A stretch of 64,000 bases of DNA. Origin: Ulva prolifera. Its lineage: Eukaryota; Chlorophyta; Ulvophyceae; Ulvales; Ulvaceae. Position 1 is the first letter of the stretch, and every line of letters starts with the position of its first letter. The translations under genes were made by a program, and so were the position numbers. Positions 22,015-33,500 of this stretch are shown piece by piece. The notes below the pieces were generated by a model that saw only the letters and a list, made by a program, of their open reading frames with translations, had not been told where the DNA came from and did no database searches. The stretch covers positions 4,402,001 through 4,466,000 of the forward strand of contig CM041196.1 of the NCBI GenBank assembly GCA_023078555.1, given 5' to 3'.

Positions 22015-23024
22015 CTGCGTACAATGCCCGCGGCGAGCGCTGCGGAGGCCGTGCGCCGCTGCCCGCGCTGCGAATGATGCGCTGTGCTCGGTGCGCATGC
22101 TGAGCTGCTGCAGCCTGGTTGGGAGCACTGCGCGGGGTTGGTCAAGAATCATCGTACGGTGATGGACAATGGCTGCCGCAGGGGGAGGGGGCCCTGACCT
22201 CAGTAGCCCGTGTGGTAGCTGGCGGCCGCCTGTCGGGCACGGCTGTGGCAGCCCGGGGCGCCTGCAGCGTGGGCCCGTGCGTCATAAGGGCATGTCCCGA
22301 CGATTTCGCGTTTTCCAAACCCCCTCCGATAAGTTTTTTCAGTCAGTGAGTGTCATTGACTTATTTAACAAGGCTAAGGGTGAAGAGGTTTTAGGCACTA
22401 GGCAGGTCTGCGAGGGGTGAATACTCCACTCAGTCGTCCAAGCGCATGCAAACAATGATGAAACCTCGTCATATGAGTGTGTTCAGAGCAGATGTAGCGA
22501 TTCCTGTGTATTGTTGTACAGGGTTTGTGTGTGAGTGTGTGCGTTGCGAGCTGGCGGACGAGGAGGCATTTCCAGCATGCACACATTCGTGCAGGGGGGA
22601 AGCATGGGTGCATACAGTGTAATTTTTTTGTGTAACACCGGCAGTCCCCTCATCAACGAGACCTGATGGTGTCTCTAGCCCGGTACATACCAGTTGACAA
22701 AGATGGCTCTAAGACTGGCCTTTTTTAGCGCTGTTGCTTCCTGTTTCATCAGCTCTGATGTATCCAAGCTACTCCTTTGGGCTTGTGGACAGTAATTTTC
22801 AGAAGCAGCGTGTTTTGCAAATAGGTGGTCAGTACATGAACCGCTGTGAGGCAGGCGGGTGTACGTGAATGTATGTTCGCGGCAAATACAACCGGCTAAG
22901 ACGGTGCTGATTGCAAGCCGTAGCATTGTGACATACCCCAATCAAAGTAGCGATTGCGCTGGACATGTGATAGCGAACTCAGGCAAGGTAAAGTAACGCA
23001 GAGTAAATCTGAGTTCACTGAGAT

Positions 23025-23073
23025 GTATCCTATTGGACATTGACAACTCCGAGTTAACAGGACCACATATGCC
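23025..23073. repeat. dispersed 49-bp repeat, copy 1
   Basis: Begins GTATCCTATTGGACATTGAC and runs to CACATATGCC; nearly identical to 37662-37710. Similarity extends weakly about 35 bp further upstream (AGTAAATCT...CACTGAG). Probably a fragment of an unclassified mobile element. Confidence 0.7.
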
Positions 23074-23138
23074 AAAGGTGATTCTCTATGGCATTTACCT
23101 GGTGTCAATGAGTCTAAAAGCCTGTTTAATCACCACCA

Positions 23139-23172
23139 TGCAGTACTTACGTGACTGCAGTACTTACGTGAC
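23139..23172. repeat. perfect 17-bp tandem duplication
   Basis: TGCAGTACTTACGTGAC occurs twice without spacer (23139-23155, 23156-23172). Confidence 0.8.
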
Positions 23173-24051
23173 GAAGACAAGTGCTGTCAGACGCGCTTCA
23201 CTCGTTTGCACAGGAAGTATGGAAGTGGTCGGTACCTGTTATGTTATTCCGTCCTTGACTCAGTGAGATTAGGGCTTATTGAGGTATGAAAGGATACAGG
23301 AGTTGTGGTGACCGGTATATTTTTGTATTGAACATAGGCCTCACTCTGGAGTCTATAAATACTCATGTACTGTCCAACAGCTTCGGACTTTACTTGTAAA
23401 TCTCTTCTCTTTCTTTTCCACTGCCACTGAACCGTGTCCCTCTGAGCCTAACTGCTCCAGTTTTACATATCAGTACCCTAGAAGTTAGCTGTGATTGGGC
23501 ATTCAGCGGTCAGCCCGGGTGCAGAACAAGACACAGTCGTAGTGCCCAACATGGCTTGACAATCATGGTTGCACAAGTACGCATTCGCATGAACGGAGTC
23601 TGCTGCAAAGAAACGGGTTTTACATTTGCGTTGGCTTCATGCGTGCAGTGCACAGCTACACCCACCGCAATGTTGACAGCTGCAGCATCATGTACTGTGC
23701 ATCGTGGGCAATGCATGAGCTGCAGCTTCTGCCGTGCTTCACAAGGCAAAGACCTGTGCTCGAAAACAAAAGGTATTCGACCCTGTAAATTCATAGTGCA
23801 CATCCTGGAGAAAAGGCGATGGTACGGACGTGGGCAGCATCCATGCGCTGTACATGTTGACCAGATGCAAGCTATTTGCTATTAATGCACAGTTTCATTA
23901 CGCTACCGGCCACAGCAATGTGCAGGCCTTGAATCACCTTTTGTGTGTCATCCGCCGTCCACATGTACGAAAAGCTGGCAGACTAAACAGATGCAGGTGC
24001 CAGAGGCGCTGACAGCACTTCTTGGCTCGAAATAGAAAGATGGCAGGCTGA

Positions 24052-24056
24052 TTACA
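24052..24056 (-). promoter_or_regulatory. candidate TGTAA poly(A) signal of RPS10
   Basis: TGTAA on the minus strand about 140 nt downstream of the RPS10 stop codon, a distance usual for green-algal 3' UTRs. Confidence 0.4.
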
Positions 24057-24197
24057 TTATCATACTGCCAGACAGCCGCCATGGCTTGACGCCCACCAAC
24101 GGTTGCATCTGCCAGAAGCAAATATTTCGGAGATGTTCCCGATCACACTGTACCTGCAGAGGTCCTAGCAATGCACGCCGTGGTTCCCATGAGATGC

Positions 24198-24972
24198 CTA
24201 TGAGAACTGCGGGGTGTAGCCAGCAGGGGCATCGGCCTTCTCGGCGCCACCGCCCTCACCGCCGCCAGTGCCACCACGGCCGAAGCCGCCGCCACCGCCA
24301 CCACCGCGGTAGTCGTCACGGCCCTCGCTGCGCCAGTTGCCACCGCCGCCTCCGCGGCCCATGCCATCGCCACGTGGAGGACGGCCCTCGCGGCCCATGC
24401 CCCGCTCCACCGGCCTGCGAGCATCAACATGCACTGTGAATGCCGCCCCAGGACGGACTGATAAGATGACAATTGGCAAGCAGCCAGCAAGCGCTGCTGG
24501 TTGAGATGCGGTTGTGGCTGGTGCTGACATGTGGAAAGCACATACCTGGTCGACTTCATGAGGGTGGCTGGGACAACCTCAGTTGGGATGTTCAGGTATC
24601 CTCGGAGGTACTCGATCCCCTCGTCAGTCAGGAACCAATAAAGGTTGCGCCATGCGTATCGGACGGTCACATACTCCTTGCTCTCGAAGGACTGCATGGC
24701 CTTGATAACATACAGGTTCCTGACTGAGGGCAGGTTGGGATGCTCCTCAAGCGAGTAGTCCTTAGGAGCCCACAGGACGCCCTCTGCAAGAAATGCAATT
24801 GTTGTAATCACATTGTCTCGTCAGTGCACAGGCAGTGACGGTACGCCGAGGACTGTTGCTTGATGTGATCGCGCAGCCTGTCTGCCACGCTGCATGTTCG
24901 GCACCACAAGCAGGACTGACCTTTGAAGAGGAACTTGTAGATCTCCTTGCGATCCTTCTTTGGAATAAGCAT
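24198..24972 (-). CDS. RPS10: 40S ribosomal protein eS10
   Basis: Component of the small ribosomal subunit head near the mRNA entry/beak region. Three exons, 24972-24921, 24783-24546 and 24414-24198, give 168 codons plus stop (human 165). Exon 1 is [17 protein letters not shown], the typical N-terminus. Exon 2 carries [29 protein letters not shown] and [18 protein letters not shown], the winged-helix core of the S10/plectin domain. Exon 3 is a Gly/Arg-rich tail with RGG-like repeats, as in plant and algal eS10. Donors are GTCAGT and GTATGT, closer to the canonical form than those of its neighbours. The reading is unambiguous. Confidence 0.97.
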
Positions 24973-25179
24973 GGTGTCAGCTGTCTTAAACGCGTCACCT
25001 CAAGGGTAACTCGACTCCCGGGCGATTTCTCAAGCCTGCACCGAACCACTGTTTCACAGCCAGTCTCCGTATCTTACACCATCTACTTCAAGAGTCACAT
25101 CATGATCACAGCAATTGTAGCGCGGCAGCTCCTGCGGCGTTATACGCGCGTCAAAGTGGCAAAATCGGAGGCACGTACC

Positions 25180-25660
25180 TAAGAGTAAATACAAGAAAGG
25201 AAAGAACGCAATCGCTCACCGCGATTTGTTGCGCCCGGCTCTGCAATGCGCTTGATCGAGGCGACACAAGATGGTGCACCGCGTCCTGCCAGCATGACGT
25301 CATTTGCGTTATCGGGGTAAAACTCAGGCAGTTCTGCCTCGACATGTACCAGCGCACCGTGCAGCGTTGTGCGTCTGTGTTCAAACTTGAACCACCACCA
25401 TGTATGCATCATGAGCAGGTACACATGGCGTCCCGGCTTGTTCGCGGGATGCGCTATTTAATCGTGGATGCTCCGTCCTTCACGTGGCATCCTGTGGTGC
25501 TTTTCCCATGCTACACACAAGATGGTCACCAGCTCGAGCGTATTTCACGTGGAACTAATACCGTAAGGCTATACCCCAAATGTTGAAGACTACGTCCACC
25601 CGCATACCATTGGACAGCAACACCGTGGTTGGTGTTATCTGCACAAGGACTACGAGAAAA
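25180..25660 (-). CDS. possible exons of an unrecognised gene upstream of RPS10
   Basis: Two minus-strand pieces look coding. One, after a CTTGTGCAG acceptor near 25640, reads ITPTTVLLSNGMRVDVVFNI up to a GTATAG donor near 25568. The other, about 25424-25218, reads WFKFEHRRTTLHGALVHVEA and continues LPEFYPDNANDVMLAG to a GTGAGC donor. The second continues in frame for over 60 codons with a mixed hydrophobic/acidic composition. The junctions between and around them were not resolved and the family was not recognised. RPS10 lies downstream on the same strand, so this would be a separate gene ending before it. Confidence 0.3.
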
Positions 25661-26417
25661 AGTGACAAGGCGACATCCCGCTTTATCGACTTTGTTCCGA
25701 TATCCTGGTGTCTCCCAAGCGACAGTGAAGCCGAATTGTGTGCATTGCTCATGTTGTTGCTGACACTTGCAGTCTGGCAACTTCACCGCTGGAGATGCTA
25801 TTGTTCACTCATCCCGCTGATAGTCTATCTCTGATAGATACCCCACATGTCTGACTCCAAGCGCTTCGGCTTTCCATGTACTGTGCACATCAGTGGACTC
25901 GTCAGCAGGAATGATGTGCGCCTATCGGGCACGGACAGCACCACCACAGTAGCTGTCCACGATTGAACCATAGCACGGCTACATTTTTGCATTAGCATAG
26001 CTCACAACGGTCATGCCCCCCGCGATAATCCTACGAAATACCTTCACCTGGAAACAATTTCCTCATCGTAAAACAGCGTGCAACCTGCACTCGACCATGA
26101 TGCTCAGCCAATGGAACTCTAATAGCAACGCTACACTGCCACTGTCGGCACATGTAAGGTGTCGCACCGTAAATGCTCTCGTCACACACAGGGACGCAGT
26201 GGGTTTGTCCCACCCCGCCTCTGCCTGGTTTGCACACGGCGCAATCGCATCCTAACAACAGGTCAGACGCCCTCTTGGCGGCCCCCCCAAACTCTCATGC
26301 AACTGGCCACATAGCATACGGCGGCTCCGACAGCCATGCCCCCCCGACACCCCCCCCCCCGGCACCACACACATCGCGACCCGCCCCAGACCACGACCCC
26401 GAGCGCAGAGTGGCCGA

Positions 26418-29357
26418 TCACGCCTCTGTAAGGTACAGCCGCTGCCGCCGCACGACGGGCTTGCGGCAGAACGGGCAGTGCTCTAGCCGCCGCGCGCAGT
26501 GCCGGCACAGGTTGCTGTGGCCGCACGGCACAAGCGCGACCTGTACCGGGCGGTCAAAGCAGATGCTGCACTTCACGCGCGCCAGCGGCGACGTCTTCTC
26601 GTCAAACTTGCGAGTGACCTCTGCAGCCCACGCGTCATCCCCCTCCTCGTCCGTCCCCCCCGCCGCCAGCTCCGCCTTCTCGGCATCAATGTCCCTCTCC
26701 GCCGCCGCGACCCCGGCCCCGGCTGCGGCGCCCCCCGCCGGTGCTGCCGCGTCCACAGCGGCCCCCCGGTGGTCCCCTTCGGTGTCACTGTCAGACTCGC
26801 TGTTGGCGTCCGCGGCGGCCTCAGGCGCCAGGAGCGGCATCTGCACGCTGTCATGCACGAGCGCGGCCGAGCGCGGCGGGCGGTCGTCGTCGTCGATGTC
26901 CTCGTCCGTCGTGTCCTCGTCGCCGATCTCGCCCTCAGCCACCAGCAGGGGGTCCTGCATGCCAGCCCCCATCCATTTCCAGTGGCTAATGCTGATGCGT
27001 CTCGTAGAAGCGAATCGAGATCAAGTCCCGCAGCGCAAAGAACAGCCCAGATTCCGCCCGTTTTATTCAGGCTAGAGGTGCAGTCAGGCGCTGAATCTGC
27101 AGGTCTCACTGCTGCAGGAGATTGAGCATTCCGTAGTTTTCTCCACAAGCACCACTTACCGTGTGCAGTGAGACGGAGGTGCACTGAATGGCTTCGAACT
27201 GATGGTCCATGGACCGCACAGGCCTCTCAAAGTGCACTAGCGTGCCCTGACAAAGGTGGAGAGCGAAGGGGTGGGGGCACACCAGCATGGCCTGGTTCTC
27301 CTCTGTCGCGATGCGGCGGCGCTCCACGTACTCTGAGAGTACGTGACGCGAAGCAAAGAGCAGCACGAGGCTCGTGATGATGGTGCCGAGCATCATGCTG
27401 TACAGCAGCCACTTCGGCGGCCAGCTGCTGCGCTTCAGCTCCTGTGAGCAGTCTGACCCGCCCCAGCCATCATCGCAGCTGCACGCCCCAAGCACCTGCA
27501 CCAGCTGAGGCGCTACGCTCGCGCTCGTTTCGGCACTCGTGCGAGCACATGTACATGCATGAGGGTGCGGGGGACTGAGGGTGGCAGGGGCTGGTGTCCG
27601 TGATGGGGCATGCTCAGACGTTGTGGAGGCGGGGCGACAGCCGGAGTGGGAGACTGCAATGGCCGTGGTGGTCCTAGTGGGTGGGGCATGAGCGTGGACG
27701 TGCCTGTGCAGCACGTGGATCAGACAGGGCTGGCACTGATGGGCGAGGGGGACCTGTGATAAGACAGAAGCGCATGCTCCCAGATTGGAGCCCTGGTCGT
27801 TCTTGGCACTGCTGCGCTGGGCATCTGCAAGTGCGAGGCAGCAGAACAGTGATTGCATCAAACCGTCACTGCAATTCAAGGCTGGGGCTGAATTTTAATT
27901 CAGGGCAGAAGCCTCGATGATGCTGAGCTGTTCAGCATGGTACGTACTAATCTGCTGCAATGACTCTGGCTTGCCTCATCACAGAACCACCAATCATGAC
28001 GGACAATCCCACGCAAATCAGGAGAACCGTCAATATCAGGCAATGGTGCAGGGTGGATTTGAGGGACGTAGGCATTGGGCAGGGAAGTGATGGGGATGGC
28101 TGACCGAACAGCCGTGCGCTGCAGCATGCGGTCACAGTTGGGCATGGGTTGGGGGGACGTACGCAGATGCCTCTTCGAGAGCACCGATTGAGGGAGCGGC
28201 ACTCGTCCATCCTGTGGATTTTGGAGCCAAGGCACGCCTGGCAGCACTGGGCTGGTGCGATCGGGACGTGGGCCCCACTGCCACCATTCCGATACACTGC
28301 AAAGCCCCATAGCAAGAAGTCGTCCCCCATGTCGCTGCAGCCTGTCGTGCTGGACCATTCACAAGCGCAGCGCTCAATCTCCCATGCATCACCTGTTCAC
28401 AAAGGTCTCCTGATGAGGGCCTTTGTCATGTGGAGGAGTGTGAGCTCTGCCCCGATGGCAGGTCCCATTCCAGGTGTCACTTGGCAACAGATCAAAGTAG
28501 ACGTTAACAATGGGCTACGCGCAGGGATAGAAGCTAGACACGTGTGCAAGAGCTGCTTACCCGTTGAGAGCATTAGAGCTGGTGAGCAACATGTCATTGG
28601 CCCTTCCGGATAATATGTGGCTGCAGCCAAGCTGGGCACCAGGACATCGCGTTGGAAGCCAGTGGCAAACGTTGATGTGGGAGAGTCTTCACAGGAAACC
28701 TTTGTTTTTGCAGTGCTAGCATGGCAGCCGACACTGATGACGCCTGCATCAGAGACGCAACCTCCGTGTTTGCGTAGGACACTTCAACGTGGACACTCAG
28801 CTCCAAACATGGTAAGGTACACACCCCAAGGCTCTGCATCCGCCGGAAGAGCTGCTTTGGCTTTGGGCGAAAGAGGGTCTGTAATGCATAATCGGCAGCA
28901 TTTCGCACGGCTCAAAGGAACACGTCCCCCGCCATTTATCTACACACGCGCGGCATCTGATCAGTATAAAGGGACGGCGACGGTTCAACCAGACCTCGAA
29001 TATCGACATCCAATATATCGAGGTCTCGCTTCGATGCCATATGCTGGACTGAGCGTGGCGACTTACCCAGTGCCCCACAGACTCGAAGCTTGCGATGAAG
29101 TAGCCTTCCTTGTCGCACAGCAGACCGCCATGATTTGAAATTGGAGCCATTTCGCAGTCACATACTTTCAGGTTATCACCTTGATCTGTACCAGAAATCC
29201 GATGGCCGGGCCAAGGCACGAGTTGATGCTGATCTTTGCTGTAGCCGATGTTCTCGACAGGAGACGAGCCGTGCTTAGTGAGCCTAGATCCTACTGCAAC
29301 AGCGACAGCAAAGCAGACGATGAGCGTCGCTTGTAGAATGGCCTGAGCACGAAACAT
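26418..29357 (-). CDS. predicted membrane E3 ligase: signal peptide, Cys-rich/EGF-like, TM, RING
   Basis: Exons read with confidence: 29357-29067, 28392-28163, 27495-27160 and 26954-26418. The first starts [20 protein letters not shown], a clear signal peptide. The second and third join to an EGF-like module: CSRRGIC then [17 protein letters not shown]. The third then has [19 protein letters not shown], a single membrane span. The last exon is acidic and ends in a C3HC4 [23 protein letters not shown] and CPFC, with spacing C-x2-C-x11-C-x-H-x3-C-x2-C-x6-C-x2-C. This predicts a type I protein with lumenal or extracellular EGF-like head and cytosolic ubiquitin-ligase tail. Between 29067 and 28392 there are one or more further exons (candidates near 28833-28690 and 28650-28560 and around 28500) whose joints I could not fix. 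Donors are GTAAGT, GTACGT and GTAAGT. A fusion of two genes is the alternative, but splice phases agree across the TM-RING junction. Confidence 0.72.
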
Positions 29358-30579
29358 CCCTGCAATACCCGGCATATCACTACATGTCTGCGTACGGTTT
29401 AATGTGCACATGAGCCCCGCCCTTGTTGGTTAATTCCATTCTAGCGCTGATGTGATGTGCTTGGGCCTCCTATGGCTGTGCCAATTCACCGGGATTGTGC
29501 ATTGTGTACACGTGCTGACGCGGTCGGTTCCGTCGAGAGCAAAATGCACGCCCCAATGGTCGCCTTCACATGGGAGGTCTCGACACACACATAATTCAAA
29601 GCGGCATTATGATGTGATGAATGTAACGAAATACACTAGACATCGTCAGAGCTCCTCGAACGTAGAACCCACTGACAAGGATTTCCTGCACACGGGCAGC
29701 ACCTGCACCCATGGGCAGGTTGGCCTGGACGAGACAGACCATTGATGAACATTTCTCAACGGATAACAGTGAATCGTTTGTCCACATTTCCAGCGATGTT
29801 GAGTTCGGCATTGCCGTTGTCCATTCCGGCACCGATTGCTGACTCGGCCTCGACTGCGCAAACTGCACCTCCGTCACAAGCGGACATTCGAATGTCATCT
29901 GACGTGAGACCGATGCTCATCGGTGTGGCTGCAGATAGATGCGTTGGTGCAGGGACCGAAGTAGCCAGCATGTGTAGCCTCGAGGAGAGTGAACTTCAGC
30001 CGATCGAGCAAGAGTTGAAAACTCCACACATACACTGCACCGGGTCCAACATCGAAGCCTTGCACGTGATTATACACAATTTGAACATGGAAAATACGTA
30101 CTCGTATCAGTCATAGGTGCCGTCGATGCTACAGTGCCCTGCCGCGATTCTGTCGGTGGACTCCCGAGGCACGAGATTGCTTCGCAGGCTGCCACAAACA
30201 CTGCAGCCTCAGACGGAGACAAACAGTCCCAGTGCCAGAGGTGCACTACGCGTCCGTGGCTGTTCTCAGCAAGCCAGCTGTGGTGAGATGCTCATGTGTC
30301 TGGTTTACATGCCAAGCACGTGCAGTGCCCGGAATGCGTGGGAATTGGAACTGTGGCTTCCAGGAGGCAGAACGTGATTGACCTGGCGTTCAGCAACTGG
30401 TCAATGCCTCTTGCCCTTGCAACTCACATGAGAGACAATGCCAGGCTTTCTCAGGCAGCATGAACCCATCTACCACTGTTCATGTTAACACTCTTGCTGC
30501 ACAGCTTCCATTTGCAGCTACACCGAACCCCACGGAAGGTCACCTCACACAACACACGTCGCTGTGAATGCAATTCATG
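29358..30579. other. region between the RING and first bZIP genes
   Basis: No gene assigned. Minus-strand frames around 29970-29760 and 29760-29600 have protein-like composition and might be upstream exons of the RING gene or of another gene, but no consistent model was found. TGTAA on the minus strand at about 30305 could be the poly(A) signal of the first bZIP gene. Confidence 0.3.
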
Positions 30580-33500
30580 CTACCGCCCACTGAGCACCTC
30601 CCACCGCAGCTCCGAAGCCGCGACCTGGAACATCCACAGCAGGTCGATCGAGGAGACGCCGAGCTCCAGGTGCGCTGCGATCATCTTCGCCTGCTGCACC
30701 TCCGTAAGCACCCACGCCGGCAGCGTCGTCAGCGACACAAACTCGTGATGCATGTGGTTGTCCATCTCATGCACATGCGCCACCTGCTCCACCGCGTCCT
30801 CCACCTCCTCCAGCGCCCCCCCCGCGGCCCCGAGCAGCCTCACCGCGGCCTCCCCCCCATCCACCCCCCCCGCACCCGCGGCACCGCCGCCGCGGCTGCT
30901 CTTCCGCGGCGGCTGCGGCGCCAGGCCAAACACATGCACATCCACCGCGGCCCCTGCGCCGTCTTCGTACAGCGTCGGGACGGGGACCGGGTGCGAGATC
31001 ACGGACGAGATCGCGAGGCCGCTGCGCACACAGCAGCTGTTGCCGCTGCTGCAGGTCTCCTGCGCCTCTGCCTTGCCCCGGCCGCCGCCGCTCATGGCGC
31101 GCCCCCGCGCTTCGTGTACCCCACCAGTGTCTGTGCTGCGGCTGGCATCGGGTGCTGTGTTTGAGGGCTCGCACACACCGGCGAGCGGGCTCGGAGCGGG
31201 CTGTGTTTGCGGCACAGAGGTCGATCCGGTGGATCCCACCGCCGACGTGGCGGCCACGGTGGCAGGCGTGCATCTCCCCACACCGCCAGAGCCACTGCAG
31301 CTGCTGCCGTAGCCGTTGTGGCCATCGCAGATGGAGGAGACGGCGCGGAGGAGCGGCAACGGGATGTCGTCCGCAGAGGGGAGGGCGGCATGGAGGCGCG
31401 AGAGGGCGGCGCCGAAGTCGCGGTCGAGCGAGAAGCGGCGGCGGAACCAGCAGCGCCAGCGCGCCGCGAACTCGGCCTTCTGCGCGGCAGTCAGCTGGAG
31501 GTACCGGAAGACCTTGTTCTGGAGGCGCTGCATCTGCAGCACGCACGGCGGCGAGTCAGCGCATCTGAGGCGGCTGTGGTGTGGGGAAGCGGGGTATACC
31601 ATGAGCTGCTGCGGCCATGGCTGCGCTGGCTGTGTCATGCGAGGATGCGCTGTGCAAGTTGTTCTGTGAATCAGCGCCTTTGATCAACTTGGGGGGCAGC
31701 AGCAGTAGCGGTCGAGACGTGGTGCAGCAACATCAGCCGCACGTCGCCGCGCAGTGTCAGCGTTCTGTCCAGGCACCGACACACAGGCAGCAGCATTGGC
31801 TCTTTGCAGAACCAGGGATGTCCGAATACCCTTGGCTTCGGCGATTTGGTCCTCAGGATGAATTGGAGCATTGATGATTGCGCAAGCTAGCTTTCTGCCA
31901 TCGATTCCGTCTCAATCGACCGTTCTCTCAATACCCAAGCCGTATCAGCATGCAAGAGGAGGTCAGTACAAAGACGCGTCACCGCATCACGCAGTGTGGT
32001 TGGGGCATGCTAAGTGGAAGGCCTGGCATGGTGGAGTAAAGCACATCTACATGGACATAATCTGGCATACTTCATTATGATCCGGCAGCTTGTGCTCTGG
32101 TCAAGACATTACGATCCGGCAGCTTGTGCTCTGGTCAAGACATTATGATCCGGCAGCTTGTGCTCTGGTCAAGACATTATGATCCGGCAGCTTGTGCTCT
32201 GGTCAAGACATTATGATCCGGCAGCTTGTGCTCTGGTCAAGACATTATGATCCGGCAGCTTGTGCTCTGGTCAAGACATTATGATCCGGCAGCTTGTGCT
32301 CTGGTCAAGACATTATGATCCGGCAGCTTGTGCTCTGGTCAAGACTGCGCACATGCACGACTGAGCACACAGCGTGCGACCAGGTCTGCTTCACCGACGC
32401 GAGTTGCGAATGTCCCCATAGACACCACTACGCATTCCATGTGTGCATGCAGCAATGCATGGTCCCTCCGCAACGCATACAGCAGCCAGCGGCATGCACG
32501 AAGCACTGGCACATGCCACCGCCGGGCGTCCATAGTCGAGCCCGTGTGCACAACACAGCATGTGCACAGCACCTTGCGGCCAACAACACCAATGAGGCGC
32601 CAGCACGTGAGGCCAGCGGCGAGGTGGGAGGCGCCAGCAGGCTCGCACCTGCACAGGAGAGGTCGAGACGTCCCGCTCGCTCATGAACATCCGGCGTATG
32701 GCCACCGGTGCAAACTGGAACAGCAGGCGGCAGGAGATGCTGGGGGTGATCATGAGATCGAAGATGCGCTGCTTCGTCTCGGCGAGCGTGCGCGCCGCCC
32801 TCGCCTCCTGCATGCCACCCCGCACCCCTCCGCCACACACGTGCCCTCGCTCTCCCTGGTTCACCAATGCATGCCAGGTGTGCCGAGTTCACACAGGCGA
32901 ACTTCATCGTGCTCATTCAATGTGGCAGTTGCATGCATGCGCGGCATGGCCCGCCGTGCGCTGGCGCCTCTGTGTGGACCACGTTGGGGTGTGCAGTCAT
33001 GCGGCCGCCAGGGTGCCCATGCGACAGAGCGTAGCCCGGCAGACTTGGGGGCATCACACAGACCTTGACGCCGCCGCCAGGCTGCAGCAGTGCGAGCGCC
33101 TGAAGAGCGCACAGGCACCCCTCGGACGAACGAAAGACAAGCTTCAGCACCGCGCACATGCATGCAGCCAAGGCGTCCCTGTAGCCACAGCAGGATGGCG
33201 GCGGAGCATGCGAGAAGCCCGTGCCGTACCTGTGGCGGGGGCTCGTGGAGTGCGGCGGTGAAGAAGTGCAGCAGAACTTCCATTGCGACCTTCATCGCCA
33301 CGTCCAGCTGAACCCAGCACATCTCTTCGCCCTCACCCTGACCCTCCGTGTCTTGTGCGTGCAGCTCCTCCATAGGCGGCTCTGCTGCGGCTTGCTCTGA
33401 GGAGCTGCTGCTGGTTTTGTTCCCTGTCCCAGCCTCCTTCCCTGTGGGCCCCCCCGCGGCAGCCGTGGCCTTGGCGGTGATGTCATCGAGCGTGCCCTGA

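Larger units (their letters stand above)
22015..24051. other. gene-free 2 kb between B55 and RPS10 (convergent)
   Basis: No supported gene. A Cys-rich frame at 23556-23885 (plus) is mirrored by a similar frame on the other strand and lacks splice signals. The stretch holds the dispersed repeat at 23025 and the 17-bp duplication at 23139. Confidence 0.4.

Noticed and set aside
26173-27125. plus-strand frames of 200-300 codons over the RING exon
   Set aside because: Antisense to the RING-coding exon; the zinc-ligand pattern exists only on the minus strand.
30752-31683. long plus-strand frames opposite the bZIP last exons (also near 36206-37363)
   Set aside because: They are antisense shadows of GC-rich coding exons; the minus strand has the conserved splice structure and agreement between the two gene copies.
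32073-32344. CRISPR array
   Set aside because: The 34-bp units are directly contiguous with no spacers, and the genome is eukaryotic.
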